Assembly: GCF_001705235.1 (NCBI RefSeq)
Contig: NZ_MCGV01000001.1
Span: 3,724,181 to 3,788,180 of the forward strand
Direction of reading: 5' to 3'
Length of the DNA stretch: 64,000 bases
Source of the DNA: Clostridium pasteurianum
GTDB lineage: Bacteria; Bacillota; Clostridia; Clostridiales; Clostridiaceae
Every line of letters starts with the position of its first letter. Positions within the stretch are counted from its first letter, which is position 1. A program made the position numbers and the translations under genes. The notes below the pieces were generated by a model, which was given only the letters and a program-made list of their open reading frames with translations, did no database searches and was not told where the DNA came from. Below are positions 24,848 to 33,777 of this stretch, piece after piece.

Positions 24848-26328
24848 AGATAAAAAAAAGTATAACAACTAAATTATTTTTGGTAACCTTAATTTTTTAT
24901 GCATTTTTCATAATAGCTATACTTGTATTCGAAAGTGCTTTTTTTGGCAAGTTTTATCAAAATAAAAAAATGGATAGTCTTGATACAGCAACTATGAATT
25001 TTAAGAAACAATATGATAGTAAAAGCGATTCTAATTATGATATTCAGAGCAGTATAAAGGAGTTTGAGCAAAAAAATGATTGCAAAATTGCAGTGCTAAA
25101 TCCATATGGAAACTTGAGATATTTGGAAAGTGACTATGAAAGCAGTAGTACAATTGCACAAATAAATATAATTAAGGATATAATGCATAGCTGGGTATCA
25201 AATCCTGCTGAATTTATTAACATGAAGAGAACAGGAAAAAGTAAGACTTATGTTTTTCAGAGTAAGACATATAATGTAAAAAATATAGTATGTGTAGTAC
25301 CAGGTAAAAATGGTGATGTTATATTTGCAATATCGTCTTTTGAGGCAATTACAGAGGCGTCATCAGTAATGAGAGAATTTTTTATCTACATATTATTAAG
25401 CGCAATTGTTGTTGTAGTAATTTTGTCATTTATATATTCAAAAATGATAACAAAGCCATTAAAAAGACTGAGAAGCACTGCATCTAAAATGGCAGAACTT
25501 GATTTTAATGAAAAATGTACAATAACCTCTGATGACGAAATAGGTGACCTCGGAAAGAGCTTAAACTTTCTTTCCGAAAATTTAGATAGTTCCCTTAGCT
25601 CTCTCAGGAAGGCCAATGATAAATTAAAAAAGGATATAGAGAAAGAAAAGGAACTTGAGAAAATGCGAAAAGAATTTGTGGCTGGAGTTTCTCATGAACT
25701 TAAAACACCTGTAGGAATAATTGAAGGCTATGCGGAAGGACTTAAGGATAATGTAGTGACTAGTGATGAAGAAAGGGAATATTATACTGATGTGATTATT
25801 GATGAGGCATCAAGAATGGGAAAACTTATTTCTGATATGCTTGATTTATCTCAACTTGAGAGTGGAAATTTTAAACTCACAAACGAAAAATTCGATATAG
25901 GGGAAATGGTATTTAAATGCTGTAAAAAATATTATGCTATACTTGAAGAAAGAAATTTAGATATGGATATAAATATAATAAATAATTATGTTTTTGGAGA
26001 TAAATATAGAATAGAACAAGTTTTAATTAATTTACTTAATAATTCTATGAAATATGCTAAAGCTAGTATAAATATAAATATGATTAGAGAAGGTAATAAG
26101 ATTACAGTAGAGGTTATAAATGATGGAGAACATATAAATGAAGTTGAAATAAATAAAATCTGGGATAAATTCTATAAAACTGATAAGTCTAGAAATAGAA
26201 AAATAGGTGGTACAGGACTTGGACTTGCAATAGTTAAAAATATAATAGAACTCCATAAAGGAAATTATGGAGTTCAGAATATAAAAAAGGGGGTAAAGTT
26301 CTATTTTTCACTTAATGTAGCCAATTAG
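24844..26328 (+). CDS. HAMP-containing sensor histidine kinase
   Basis: A 494-residue membrane kinase. Two membrane segments (residues 10-32 and about 180-202) flank an extracytoplasmic sensor region of about 145 residues. HAMP follows, then the H box FVAGVSHELKTP, N box INLLNNSMKYAK and G box IGGTGLGLAIVKNI. It pairs with the response regulator that overlaps it by 4 bp. It ends 3 bp before the end of htrA, which runs the other way. A role in envelope stress is inferred from that context. Confidence 0.94.
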   Translation: MKIKKSITTKLFLVTLIFYAFFIIAILVFESAFFGKFYQNKKMDSLDTATMNFKKQYDSKSDSNYDIQSSIKEFEQKNDCKIAVLNPYGNLRYLESDYESSSTIAQINIIKDIMHSWVSNPAEFINMKRTGKSKTYVFQSKTYNVKNIVCVVPGKNGDVIFAISSFEAITEASSVMREFFIYILLSAIVVVVILSFIYSKMITKPLKRLRSTASKMAELDFNEKCTITSDDEIGDLGKSLNFLSENLDSSLSSLRKANDKLKKDIEKEKELEKMRKEFVAGVSHELKTPVGIIEGYAEGLKDNVVTSDEEREYYTDVIIDEASRMGKLISDMLDLSQLESGNFKLTNEKFDIGEMVFKCCKKYYAILEERNLDMDINIINNYVFGDKYRIEQVLINLLNNSMKYAKASININMIREGNKITVEVINDGEHINEVEINKIWDKFYKTDKSRNRKIGGTGLGLAIVKNIIELHKGNYGVQNIKKGVKFYFSLNVAN

Positions 26329-26330
26329 AT

Positions 26331-27695
26331 TTATTTATCAGATAATTTTAGAGAGATGGTTTTATATGAATCATCTCTATAAACTTCAACTTGAACAACA
26401 TCACCTGAATTATGTTTTCCTTTAATTTGATTTATGTCGTTTGTTGAGGATACTTTTTTACCATCAAATTTTGTTATGACATCTCCAGCCTGTAATCCAG
26501 CTCTTTGAGCAGCACTTAAATCTTCTACTTGTTCAATATATACTCCCTGTGGAATATTGTGCTGTTCAGCTGTATTTTTATCTATATCTTCACATGATAT
26601 ACCAAGTTTAAGCATTGGTTTTGAGAGGTTTTGAATTTTTGTTTTTACAGTATCTATTGGTATTGAGAAACCAATGCCTTCTACGCCGCTTTCACTTACT
26701 TTTGCAGTATTTATACCAACGACCTGTCCTAAAGAGTTAACAAGAGGACCACCACTATTTCCAGGATTAATTGCTGCATCTGTTTGAATGTATTCTTGAG
26801 TTGCACCACTAGTTGTACCACTACTGCTGTTGTTATTATCACCAAAACCGTTATTACTACTGTCTTCACTTCCAACGCTTATTTGTCGATTAAGAGCGCT
26901 GACAACTCCAGTTGTAACTGTACCTAAAAGTTCTTTGCCAAGAGGATTTCCTATGGCTACAACTGAATCTCCTACATTCAAGCTGCTTGAGCTTCCAAGT
27001 TCAGCAACACCAGGCACTGTAAAATCGCCTGTCATTTGTATAACTGCTACATCAGCTGATTCATCATAATTTACAACTTTAGCTTTCACTTGCTTTTTAT
27101 TATTTAAAATTACTGTTATTGTATTTGCTCCTTTTATAACATGATAATTTGTTAGAATGTATCCATCCTTATTATATATAATTCCTGATCCCATTCCTTC
27201 TTGAACTGAATTACGTGAGTTTTTTCCATTACCAAATGAACCAAAGAAGGAATTATAATCATCTTGAGTTACATTGGTTTTTGTTGAAACTGCAACTACA
27301 GCTGGACTAACCTTTTTTACTATTTGTGATACGGTTAAACCACTTCCAGCTGAACTGTTCGTTTTAGCAGATGTTGCAGATGCATTAATATATGATGATG
27401 GGGAAGCATAACTATTATTTACAGCTTTGTAGAGAGGAGTATTTTTGAAAAAATTTGATTTAGGAATAAGATATAATGCTGAAGCTGTTGATATTCCTCC
27501 ACCAAGTATTGCACAAGTTAACCCTACAGCTATATATGAAGCTAATTTTTTGTTGAAAGGTCTTTTAGTTTTGTCTGTACCTTCTACGTCGTATTCAATA
27601 GGTAGATTCATGTTAGTAGTATTATCATTTTTATTATCATTTATATTATTATTTCCATTTCCATTTGTATTATTGGAATTATTTAAGTTATCCAT
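26331..27695 (-). CDS. htrA: HtrA/DegP-like membrane-anchored serine protease
   Basis: A 454-residue envelope protease: a low-complexity Asn/Asp-rich cytoplasmic N-terminus (about 45 residues), one membrane segment (residues 48-70), a trypsin-like domain with His in LTNYHVIKG, Asp in SADVAVIQ and Ser in NPGNSGGPL, and one PDZ domain (GVYIEQVEDLSAAQRAGLQAGD near residues 375-395). It degrades or refolds damaged exported proteins. GGAGG precedes the ATG. A TATGTGACA direct repeat lies upstream and may be the operator of the neighbouring two-component system. Confidence 0.95.
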   Translation of the reverse strand: MDNLNNSNNTNGNGNNNINDNKNDNTTNMNLPIEYDVEGTDKTKRPFNKKLASYIAVGLTCAILGGGISTASALYLIPKSNFFKNTPLYKAVNNSYASPSSYINASATSAKTNSSAGSGLTVSQIVKKVSPAVVAVSTKTNVTQDDYNSFFGSFGNGKNSRNSVQEGMGSGIIYNKDGYILTNYHVIKGANTITVILNNKKQVKAKVVNYDESADVAVIQMTGDFTVPGVAELGSSSSLNVGDSVVAIGNPLGKELLGTVTTGVVSALNRQISVGSEDSSNNGFGDNNNSSSGTTSGATQEYIQTDAAINPGNSGGPLVNSLGQVVGINTAKVSESGVEGIGFSIPIDTVKTKIQNLSKPMLKLGISCEDIDKNTAEQHNIPQGVYIEQVEDLSAAQRAGLQAGDVITKFDGKKVSSTNDINQIKGKHNSGDVVQVEVYRDDSYKTISLKLSDK

Positions 27696-27751
27696 AAGTA
27701 TTGTTACCTCCTTAATTGTTCATGTTTTGTATGCCTTAATAATAATACCTA

Positions 27752-27771
27752 TATGTGACAGTTATGTGACA
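27752..27771. promoter_or_regulatory. TATGTGACA direct repeat upstream of htrA
   Basis: Two copies of TATGTGACA (27752-27760 and 27763-27771) with an 11-bp period lie 57 bp upstream of the htrA start in the intergenic region shared with the divergent AI-2E-family gene. OmpR-family regulators typically bind tandem sites with 10-11 bp period. The adjacent regulator gene at 24173 is the obvious candidate. Confidence 0.5.
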
Positions 27772-27875
27772 ACATTGTTAAATAGTTGTTTAGATTTAAA
27801 AGTTATACCAAAGCTATACCATTGAAATTATAGAAATTTCATAGTAAACTATTACTGTAAAAGGAGGGTATTATA

Positions 27876-28895
27876 TTGGAAAGTTTATTAGAGCTATTTC
27901 ATAAAGAATCATTTAAGAGAGCTTCATTTTTGATTCTCTTAATTGCATTTTTCTATTTTTGTAGAACTATAATAAATTTTATTTTGTTAACATTTATTAT
28001 TACATATTTAATTAGCAGTCTACAAGGTTATATAGTCTTAAAACTAAAAAAACATATTAAAGTTCGTGAAAGCTTAGTTACTATATTGTTATATGTGACA
28101 ATGATAGCTCTGATAGTTCTTGCATTTTATAGTTATGTTCCAATAATTGTAAGACAAACAACAAGTATTATTAATCAAGCAAGTAGTTTCTATAATAGTG
28201 TTGATTTAAATCAATTAGGAATACTCGGCAAGTATATACAACCAATTATTTCTAAAGTGGATATAGGATCATATACTAAAATGGGATTGGGCTATATTAT
28301 AGAATTTGCTAAAAGTTTTGGAACGGTAAGTTTAAATGTTTTTTTTGCATTTGTATTAAGTTTATTCTTTGTGTTAGAAAAAAAACAGATACAAAATTTT
28401 GGAAAAAAATTTGAAAAAAGTAAATTATCTGTTATGTATAAATATTTTATATACTATGGAAACAATTTTTTGAATTCCTTTGGTAAGGTTATAAAGGCAC
28501 AGATTATAATAGCTTTTGTTAATACAATATTATCAGTTATTTCTCTTATAATAATGGGATTTCCTAATATTATGACCTTAGGGGTTATGATATTTGTATT
28601 AAGTCTTGTTCCTGTGGCAGGAGTAATCATTTCTCTTGTACCTTTATCACTGATTGCATTTAAAATTGGTGGTATTGTGGAAGTATTATATGTGATTATA
28701 ATGATTTTTGTCATTCATTGCATAGAAAGCTATTTTTTAAACCCTAAATTAATGTCATCAAAAACTAAATTGCCTATATTTTTTACTTTTATAATACTTA
28801 TTGTATCAGATCATTTTATGGGAACATGGGGACTATTACTAGGAATACCACTTTTTATGTTTATACTTGATGTATTTGAAGTAAAAGTTTCATAA
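27876..28895 (+). CDS. AI-2E transporter family (PerM-like) membrane protein
   Basis: A 339-residue polytopic protein with the typical layout: two or three N-terminal segments, a long amphipathic/extracytoplasmic stretch (about residues 85-150), then several C-terminal segments with the family pattern LSLVPVAGVIISLVPLSLIAF and a final GTWGLLLGIPLFMFILDVF. AAAGGAGGG lies upstream of a TTG start. Members act as small-molecule or ion exporters; the specific substrate is not predictable. Divergent from htrA. Confidence 0.88.
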   Translation: MESLLELFHKESFKRASFLILLIAFFYFCRTIINFILLTFIITYLISSLQGYIVLKLKKHIKVRESLVTILLYVTMIALIVLAFYSYVPIIVRQTTSIINQASSFYNSVDLNQLGILGKYIQPIISKVDIGSYTKMGLGYIIEFAKSFGTVSLNVFFAFVLSLFFVLEKKQIQNFGKKFEKSKLSVMYKYFIYYGNNFLNSFGKVIKAQIIIAFVNTILSVISLIIMGFPNIMTLGVMIFVLSLVPVAGVIISLVPLSLIAFKIGGIVEVLYVIIMIFVIHCIESYFLNPKLMSSKTKLPIFFTFIILIVSDHFMGTWGLLLGIPLFMFILDVFEVKVS

Positions 28896-29068
28896 AATTA
28901 TTTTATGAGAGAATTTTTAAAGGTTATATGTATATAAGACATAAATTCTAATGCGTTATATGTACTAATACATGAATAATTTATTTAATGTTAATAAGTT
29001 ATTTATGTATTATTAATTTTTTTATATTATATTATAGGAGAATGATAAATTGGAAGAGAGATGAGTGA

Positions 29069-30991
29069 ATGAAATCTTATGCAGCGGATAAGAATTATTT
29101 ATTAGATAGAGCAACAGATTTATTTTCGAAAATATTAAATTATGGTGATAGTATAGTTTTTTTCATGGTTATATTTTTTAAAGTAGTTTCTTATGGAAGG
29201 GAAATTTCTCCAGAATATTTTGACACAGGTGTTATTACACCAATATTTGCTTCTGTACTAATACTTTTTAGCTTTTCGTTATTATTTAAGGGAAAGAAAA
29301 GAACTGTATATTTCCTTGTAATTGACATTTTGATAAGCATTATTCTTGTATCGGATATAGCGTACTTTAGGTATAATAAGGATATAATAACTGTTTCTGC
29401 AGTCAAAAATGCAAAAATGTTAATGGGAGTAAAATCAAGTGTAGCAGGTGTTTTAAAAATTACAGATATTTTTTATTTTATTGATGTTATTATATTTATA
29501 ATTTTAGAAAAATTTTTTAAAAAACCGTATAAATATTATGATAAATCTACTTTCAAGTTAAGAATCATTTTGTTTGCTGCGGTATTAATTTTAGGCTCAG
29601 CAATGGAGGCAAGTGCATTTCATAAGGTTTCTACAGAGCAGCCTACGTTATTAACGGCAATGAGTAATAGAATATATTTAACAAAAATGATTGGAGATGT
29701 AAATTTTCATGCTGTAGATGCGTATAATTATACGAAAACCAAGATAAAAAACTCTAAAAAGCTTCCTGAAAAAAATCAGAACGCGATTAGCGGATATCTT
29801 AAGAATAAGAATTCTAATAGTGGCGTTAATTTTAAATCTGAGGGTTCAGGAAAAAATCTTATAATGATACAGGTGGAAGCACTTCAACAGTTTGTTATAA
29901 ATAGAAGCATAAACGGAAAAGAGATAACACCTAATTTAGACAGGTGGATAAATAAAAGTTTGTATTTTGATAATTATTTTTATCAAGTATCTCAAGGAAC
30001 TACTTCTGATGCTGAATTTATGTCATTAAATTCATTGTATCCAGCTGAATCAGGAGCAGCATATTATACTTATGCAGGTAATACTTTTAATTCTATTCCT
30101 AAGGAGTTAGGTGATAAAGGGTATTATACAGCAGCGCTTCATGGTTATACTCCAGGATTTTGGAATAGAAATGTTATGTATAAAGCAGAAAAGTTTGATG
30201 ATTTCTTTTCTCAAACAAATTACAATTTGAATCAAACTGTCGGTATGGGGTTAAGTGATGAATCTTTTTTAAATCAATCTCTTACAAAATTAAAAAGCTT
30301 TAAGCAACCGTATTTTTCATTCCTTATAACTTTAAGTAGTCATTATCCTTTTAATGATACAAAAGCATATGAAAAGTATACTAATGATAAATTAGATGTT
30401 GGAAAATACAAAGGTTCGCTTTTGGGAAATTATCTAGAAGGAATACATTATACAGATGAACAGTTAGGAAAGTTTTTGGACGAACTGGATAAAGAAGGAA
30501 TAACTAAGAATTCTATAATTGTGTTGTATGGAGATCATTTTGCAATACCAAAAGAAAATATAAATCAACTTTATGCTTTTGAAGATACAAAAGAAGCAAA
30601 TGATCTTAAATGGTATGAATATCAAAAAGTTCCTATGCTTATTCATTTCCCTGATGACGAGCATAAAGGTGTTAACCATACTTATGCAGGCCAGATGGAT
30701 CTTTATCCAACTTTAGCTAATATGTTTAATATAAATAATAATTATATGTTTGGTGATGATCTGCTTAATCTAAAAGATGCAAATAAGAAGAGAGTTACAT
30801 TTAGAAATGGGTCATTTACAGATGGTAAAGTATTTTATGTATCATGGACTGATACTTATTATGATATAGCAACTGGTAAGAAGATTCCAGAAACATCTGA
30901 ACTTAAAAGCGAAAAAAATGCAAGTGCAGCTGAACTTAAATATTCAGATGATTTATTAAACCATAATTTAATTAAAACTTTTTCAAAATAA
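29069..30991 (+). CDS. LTA synthase family sulfatase-fold membrane enzyme
   Basis: A 640-residue protein with five N-terminal membrane segments and an extracellular sulfatase-like domain. Catalytic features are the nucleophile Thr in QGTTSDAEF, the early metal-binding Glu in IQVEALQ, HGYTPGFWNR, SHYPF and the late metal site YGDHF. It likely transfers glycerol-phosphate from phosphatidylglycerol to a lipoteichoic-acid or related polymer. The start ATG 29069 has only a GAGAG purine run; a stronger AGGAG at 29036 precedes very short frames that end just before this ATG. A strong terminator follows the stop. Confidence 0.9.
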   Translation: MKSYAADKNYLLDRATDLFSKILNYGDSIVFFMVIFFKVVSYGREISPEYFDTGVITPIFASVLILFSFSLLFKGKKRTVYFLVIDILISIILVSDIAYFRYNKDIITVSAVKNAKMLMGVKSSVAGVLKITDIFYFIDVIIFIILEKFFKKPYKYYDKSTFKLRIILFAAVLILGSAMEASAFHKVSTEQPTLLTAMSNRIYLTKMIGDVNFHAVDAYNYTKTKIKNSKKLPEKNQNAISGYLKNKNSNSGVNFKSEGSGKNLIMIQVEALQQFVINRSINGKEITPNLDRWINKSLYFDNYFYQVSQGTTSDAEFMSLNSLYPAESGAAYYTYAGNTFNSIPKELGDKGYYTAALHGYTPGFWNRNVMYKAEKFDDFFSQTNYNLNQTVGMGLSDESFLNQSLTKLKSFKQPYFSFLITLSSHYPFNDTKAYEKYTNDKLDVGKYKGSLLGNYLEGIHYTDEQLGKFLDELDKEGITKNSIIVLYGDHFAIPKENINQLYAFEDTKEANDLKWYEYQKVPMLIHFPDDEHKGVNHTYAGQMDLYPTLANMFNINNNYMFGDDLLNLKDANKKRVTFRNGSFTDGKVFYVSWTDTYYDIATGKKIPETSELKSEKNASAAELKYSDDLLNHNLIKTFSK

Positions 30992-31033
30992 AAAAATCAG
31001 CTTAAATGTTTTAACATTTAAGCTGATTTTTTT
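30991..31033. terminator. Bidirectional intrinsic terminator
   Basis: AATCAGCTTAAATGTT and AACATTTAAGCTGATT form a 16-bp perfect stem with a TT loop, with a run of A on the left and of T on the right. It can end both the LTA-synthase-like gene (+) and the convergent greA (-). Confidence 0.93.
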
Positions 31034-31035
31034 AT

Positions 31036-31500
31036 TTATAAAATTTTAACTACCTCAACTTCATAGTTACCATCGGGAGATTGAACAGTAGTTTTGTTAT
31101 TTACTTCTGCTTTATATAAAGCTTTTCCTAATGGAGAATCAATGCTTATTTTCATATTTTTAATATCAGCTTCTACAGAACTTACTAATGTAACTTCTTC
31201 TGTTTCATCTGTATCACAAAACTTAACTAACGCTTTTTTATTCAAATCAAATATATTTTGATTTTCAGAACTTTCAACTACAGTACAGCTTTTTAGTATA
31301 GCTTCAATTTCTTGAATTCTAGTCTCATTCATAGACTGGTCATCTTTAGCAGCACTATAATCGGCATTTTCACTTAAATCGCCTTGTGAACGGGCAAATT
31401 TTAGAGCTTCTTTAATTTCAGCCCTTTTAACAGTTTTTAAATATTCCAATTCATCTTCAAGTTTTTTCTTTCCAGATTCAGTTAAAATCTTACTACTCAT
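31036..31500 (-). CDS. greA: GreA-type transcription elongation factor
   Basis: About 154 residues: an N-terminal coiled-coil hairpin (LTESGKKKLEDELEYLKTVKRAEIKEALKFA, then GDLSENADY, the conserved acidic tip) and a C-terminal FKBP-like domain (SPLGKAL). It rescues backtracked RNA polymerase by stimulating transcript cleavage. The tip signature GDLSENADYSAAK is complete. ATG 31500 is preferred over TTG 31503. It may be a second GreA/GreB-type copy, since it is not beside lysS or other usual neighbours. Confidence 0.93.
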   Translation of the reverse strand: MSSKILTESGKKKLEDELEYLKTVKRAEIKEALKFARSQGDLSENADYSAAKDDQSMNETRIQEIEAILKSCTVVESSENQNIFDLNKKALVKFCDTDETEEVTLVSSVEADIKNMKISIDSPLGKALYKAEVNNKTTVQSPDGNYEVEVVKIL

Positions 31501-31503
31501 CAA

Positions 31504-31904
31504 TAAACACCCACTATCTTAAATTTTGTATAATAAAGAGAAACCAATTGAAAAATCTATATATGAATCAATTAAAAATTGTATTTAATAAATATATAGA
31601 TAAAATTCATATTGCTTTCCATATAAAAAATATATACACATTATATGTATATTTATTTGCTTTCCTAAAATTATATAAATAAAATATAGTGAAACCTTAT
31701 TTATATGTAATAAAAATACATATAAATTTAAACAACTTACCACAAGTTTCACTATATATCATATTACTAAATTCAATTTATTTCAAGAAGTTTCTACATT
31801 AAACTTATATAATATAGGATTTTAAGTTTAATATTTTATTTATACATGTACCATAATGTTTTGAAAATTAATGTCTTGGTACATGTGTAAGTAAAGTTTA
31901 ATTA
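31504..31904. other. AT-rich non-coding stretch with two inverted repeats
   Basis: No gene is visible. ACATGTACCA and TGGTACATGT (31844-31886) form a 10-bp stem near the end of the PilZ gene, without a clear T run. TATAGTGAAAC (31688) and GTTTCACTATA (about 31747) form a second, widely spaced inverted repeat. The rest is low-complexity A/T. Confidence 0.5.
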
Positions 31905-32687
31905 TTATCCTATATTTGTTAGAGTTTTAGATATTTCGTCTATAGCTAGTAGTTTTATTTCATTAGGTAGTTTTTCAAAGTCAATTTTGTATTTTTGAGC
32001 ACGATCACTTTGAAAATCAGATAAATTAATTTCTCTCAATTGTAGTGCTGAAATACTTTCGGAATTGTCTTCAAGGGATTTTATTGAAAAATCAAGTATA
32101 TCATAGAATTGATCATATTCATACATACTTACTTTAAAACAATTTGCATTTTCCTCTAGATATGTGCTTAATCTTTCAACAATATTATTTCGTATACTTA
32201 AATCAAGAACCTCTGTTGATTTTTTAAAACTTCCTATTTGATATGTTGCATATTGAAATATTTTATACAAGTCACTATTTGATATATCTAAAGTGTAATA
32301 TACATTTGGAATTATGTAAGTTTTTTTATCTTTGTATATTGATATAAACTTTTTATTATAAAGTGAATCAATAAAAAGCTTTAGGAGGTGTTTATCAGCA
32401 GCGATAATATCGAATTTACATCCATTTATAAATCCAGATGAAAAGCTATTAACAGCTCCCCATATAATTGTTGAATTACATGTTATATTTAAAGCTCCCA
32501 TTCTAAAATTAAAAGTGATTTTATCGCCTGTGTTTAATTGTTTAGGTACATGAATTCGTGCACCTGATTCACTGATATCAAGAATTTCAACATTATAAGA
32601 TTGAGATACACCATTTACTATAAAAGAATTTACAGTACATTTGTATTTTGTTCTTTTAAATTTTCTATGTTCACTAAAGTTTCTCAT
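31905..32687 (-). CDS. PilZ-domain protein with uncharacterised C-terminal domain
   Basis: A 260-residue cytoplasmic protein. The N-terminal PilZ domain carries the c-di-GMP binding patterns RKFKRTKYK (RxxxR-type) and DISESGARI (D/NxSxxG), so it probably binds c-di-GMP. Residues from about 115 onward form a mostly helical domain I do not recognise. It has its own promoter region and no operon partner, so it may couple c-di-GMP level to an unknown target. Confidence 0.85.
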   Translation of the reverse strand: MRNFSEHRKFKRTKYKCTVNSFIVNGVSQSYNVEILDISESGARIHVPKQLNTGDKITFNFRMGALNITCNSTIIWGAVNSFSSGFINGCKFDIIAADKHLLKLFIDSLYNKKFISIYKDKKTYIIPNVYYTLDISNSDLYKIFQYATYQIGSFKKSTEVLDLSIRNNIVERLSTYLEENANCFKVSMYEYDQFYDILDFSIKSLEDNSESISALQLREINLSDFQSDRAQKYKIDFEKLPNEIKLLAIDEISKTLTNIG

Positions 32688-32817
32688 AAATAACCACCCT
32701 CAAATTATTACCATAGTAAAATAATATTTTCTAGATAATAATATTATACAGTATATAGTTAAAATTAACAAAATTAATTCATAGTATTGTAATAATTTGA
32801 GTTATTGACATATAAAA

Positions 32818-33777
32818 TTATACAGCATTGCTTTTACTCCATTTTCCGCATCTATCACCGAAGCATCCTATAATGGAGCTGTTATTTTTTATTTCAACTA
32901 CTTCACATCTGTTAGAACATCCAGAACATTCAAAGCTCTTAGAATTAAAATCTGTATTAGATAAACTGAATCCAGTAAAATTAGTATGATTTTTTCTTTT
33001 AATTAAACTTTCCTTAGCAATCAAAGCAGCACCTATAGCTCCCATAACTTTATGATGAGGGGGAACTATTACTTTACAACCTAAATAATTTTCAAAAGAA
33101 TTTTTCATACCTACATTTGAAGCAACTCCGCCTTGAAAAAATATTTCAGGAACAATTTCCTTGCCTTTACCTACATTACTTAGATAATTTCTAACAAGAG
33201 CATCGCATAAGCCTTTAATTATATCCTCTTCTTTGTAGCCTAATTGCTGTTTATGTATCATATCTGATTCTGCAAAAACGGCACAGCGCCCTGCAATACG
33301 AACGGGACATGTACTTTTGAGGGCATACGTTCCGAAGTCTTCTATAGGTATATCAAGTCTCTCTGCTTGCCTATCAAGAAAGGAGCCAGTTCCAGCAGCG
33401 CAAACAGTATTCATTGCAAAATCAGTAACAATACCACTTTTTAATGTTATAATTTTAGAATCTTGACCACCTATTTCTATAATGGTTCTTACATTTTTAT
33501 TTATGCTTAATGCTGCTACTGCATGTGCTGTTATTTCATTTTTAACTGCATCTGCACCAAGTACATAAGATGCTATCTCTCTTCCACTTCCAGTTGTACC
33601 AACGCCTAAAATTTGGTCATCAGTATATTTTGTGTTTAAAAATTTAAAACCTTCTTTTATGGCACTAATTGGTCTACCTTTAGTTCTCAGATATAAACTA
33701 TCTACTACTTCATTTTTCTCATCTAGTATAACTATATCAGTACTTACTGAACCAACATCTACACCTATATAATACAT
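32818..33777 (-). CDS. BadF/HgdC-type ATPase, activator of 2-hydroxyacyl-CoA dehydratase-like enzyme
   Basis: A 319-residue ASKHA-fold ATPase. ATP and cluster motifs are GVDVGSVSTDIVILD, GVGTTGSGRE, EIGGQDSKIITL, VCAAGTGSFLDRQ and CAVFAESD; the Cys of VCAAGTG and of GRCAVF are the usual [4Fe-4S] ligands at the dimer interface. A Cys-rich C-terminus (CSGCSNRCEVV, CFGDRCGKW) is extra. It would inject an electron into a partner dehydratase or reductase. It is the third gene of an operon with two DUF2229/HgdB-type proteins, overlapping the previous one by 13 bp. Confidence 0.9.
   Translation of the reverse strand: MYYIGVDVGSVSTDIVILDEKNEVVDSLYLRTKGRPISAIKEGFKFLNTKYTDDQILGVGTTGSGREIASYVLGADAVKNEITAHAVAALSINKNVRTIIEIGGQDSKIITLKSGIVTDFAMNTVCAAGTGSFLDRQAERLDIPIEDFGTYALKSTCPVRIAGRCAVFAESDMIHKQQLGYKEEDIIKGLCDALVRNYLSNVGKGKEIVPEIFFQGGVASNVGMKNSFENYLGCKVIVPPHHKVMGAIGAALIAKESLIKRKNHTNFTGFSLSNTDFNSKSFECSGCSNRCEVVEIKNNSSIIGCFGDRCGKWSKSNAV

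Noticed and set aside
27445-27825. 126-residue open frame antisense to the start of htrA
   Set aside because: It is a shadow of the Asn-rich and membrane segment codons of htrA on the opposite strand, with no ribosome site.
31844-31886. Hairpin after the PilZ gene as an intrinsic terminator
   Set aside because: The stem is good, but there is no T run on either side, so it was only noted as an inverted repeat.
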